From Candidatus Omnitrophota bacterium (GTDB lineage Bacteria; Omnitrophota; Gorgyraeia; Gygaellales; Profunditerraquicolaceae), in NCBI GenBank assembly GCA_028715095.1, contig JAQUSM010000083.1, forward strand, positions 1 to 5,560: a DNA stretch of 5,560 bases, written 5' to 3'. The notes beneath the pieces were generated by a model. The model had not been told where the DNA came from. It saw only the letters and a program-made list of their open reading frames with translations, and ran no database searches. Shown here piece after piece: positions 5,170 to 5,560 of this stretch. The translations under genes and the position numbers were made by a program. The first letter of the stretch is position 1. Every line of letters begins with the position of its first letter.

Positions 5170-5560
5170 ATAAAGAAGATAAGATAATCAGGAATAATTC
5201 CGTAGGTATTGTGAAAACCCAGAGCTTTAGTTTTGATTCCTTGAAACTTGAGAGCGGGGAGAAGTTTGGCCCTGTCAGCCTGGCTTATGAGACATATGGC
5301 TCTTTAAATAAGGATAAGTCTAACGCCGTTCTTATCACGCACGCTCTTTCAGGGGATGCCCATGCGGCTGGGGTTCATGAAGGCCAGGATAACCCCGGAT
5401 GGTGGGATGAATTTATCGGCCCGGTAAAAGCATTTGATACGGATAAATATTTTGTGATTTGTTCGAATATACTTGGAGGCTGCAAAGGCTCAACCGGCCC
5501 GTCAAGCATAAATCCAAAGACAGCCAGGCCTTATGCCTTGGATTTCCCTTTGATCACCAT
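5166..5560 (+). CDS. metX: Homoserine O-acetyltransferase, N-terminal part (runs off the window)
   Basis: Alpha/beta-hydrolase-fold acyltransferase that activates L-homoserine with acetyl-CoA, supplying the MetY substrate. The first 131 codons are present and no stop occurs before the right edge. Family marks are 'VSLAYETYGSLN' (37-48), the oxyanion-region sequence 'LITHALSGDAHAAG' (56-69), 'GWWDEFIGP' (78-86) and 'CSNILGGCKGSTGPSSINP' (99-117). The nucleophilic serine (in a GGSMGG-type motif) and the catalytic Asp and His lie beyond the window, so activity and acetyl versus succinyl preference cannot be checked. ATG 5166 overlaps the cysK stop by 4 nt (ATGA), and GAGGG at 5155-5159, inside the end of cysK, gives 6-nt spacing. 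This indicates translational coupling. It is at least the fourth gene of the operon. Confidence 0.93.
   Translation, partial: MNKEDKIIRNNSVGIVKTQSFSFDSLKLESGEKFGPVSLAYETYGSLNKDKSNAVLITHALSGDAHAAGVHEGQDNPGWWDEFIGPVKAFDTDKYFVICSNILGGCKGSTGPSSINPKTARPYALDFPLIT

Noticed and set aside
131..5540. 13-nt direct repeat GCCTTATGCCTTG at 131-143 and 5528-5540
   Set aside because: The second copy is conserved metX coding sequence (PYAL) and the first is a gene junction in a different frame. There is no flanking similarity, so it is taken as coincidence.

Overview
The window is bacterial, with dense genes, short gaps and every complete gene on the + strand. Base composition is moderate and even throughout, with no visible break suggesting recent insertion. 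The style (a membrane-tethered CHAT-TPR protein next to an Rrf2-led methionine/cysteine operon) would fit an uncultivated Gram-negative-type lineage such as Omnitrophota. That placement is a weak guess, because no rRNA or other phylogenetic marker is present.

Region 1 (1-2331) holds the last 42 codons of a protein with a beta-sandwich-like C-terminus, followed after 4 nt by a large 731-codon gene. The large gene encodes an N-terminal CHAT (caspase/separase-like) protease domain with an intact His/Cys dyad, one predicted transmembrane helix, and a C-terminal array of about seven TPR repeats. The last four repeats run at an exact 40-residue period. The two genes look co-transcribed. The large gene's N-terminus contains a REP-like palindrome, and its mid-section contains a perfect 11-bp inverted repeat.

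Region 2 (about 2365-2451) is a compact control region. It has a near-consensus sigma70-type promoter (TTGACA, 16 bp, TATACT) and an 8-bp inverted repeat starting at the last base of the -10 box, which is a likely operator. A small hairpin and a strong ribosome binding site follow.

Region 3 (2452-5560) is a sulfur-assimilation operon: an Rrf2-family regulator with three cysteines in the IscR cluster-ligand region, metY (O-acetylhomoserine sulfhydrylase), cysK (cysteine synthase) and the start of metX (homoserine O-acetyltransferase, cut by the window edge). MetX makes O-acetylhomoserine, MetY converts it with sulfide to homocysteine, and CysK uses sulfide and O-acetylserine to make cysteine. 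The operon therefore directs free sulfide into both sulfur amino acids. The Rrf2 protein probably represses its own promoter and so the whole operon.

The operon is a familiar arrangement. The least ordinary parts are the CHAT-TM-TPR protein, the Fe-S-type cysteines on the regulator of a sulfide-assimilation operon, and the palindromes inside the CHAT gene. No gap exceeds 300 bases, and no RNA gene, CRISPR array, transposase or attachment site was seen.
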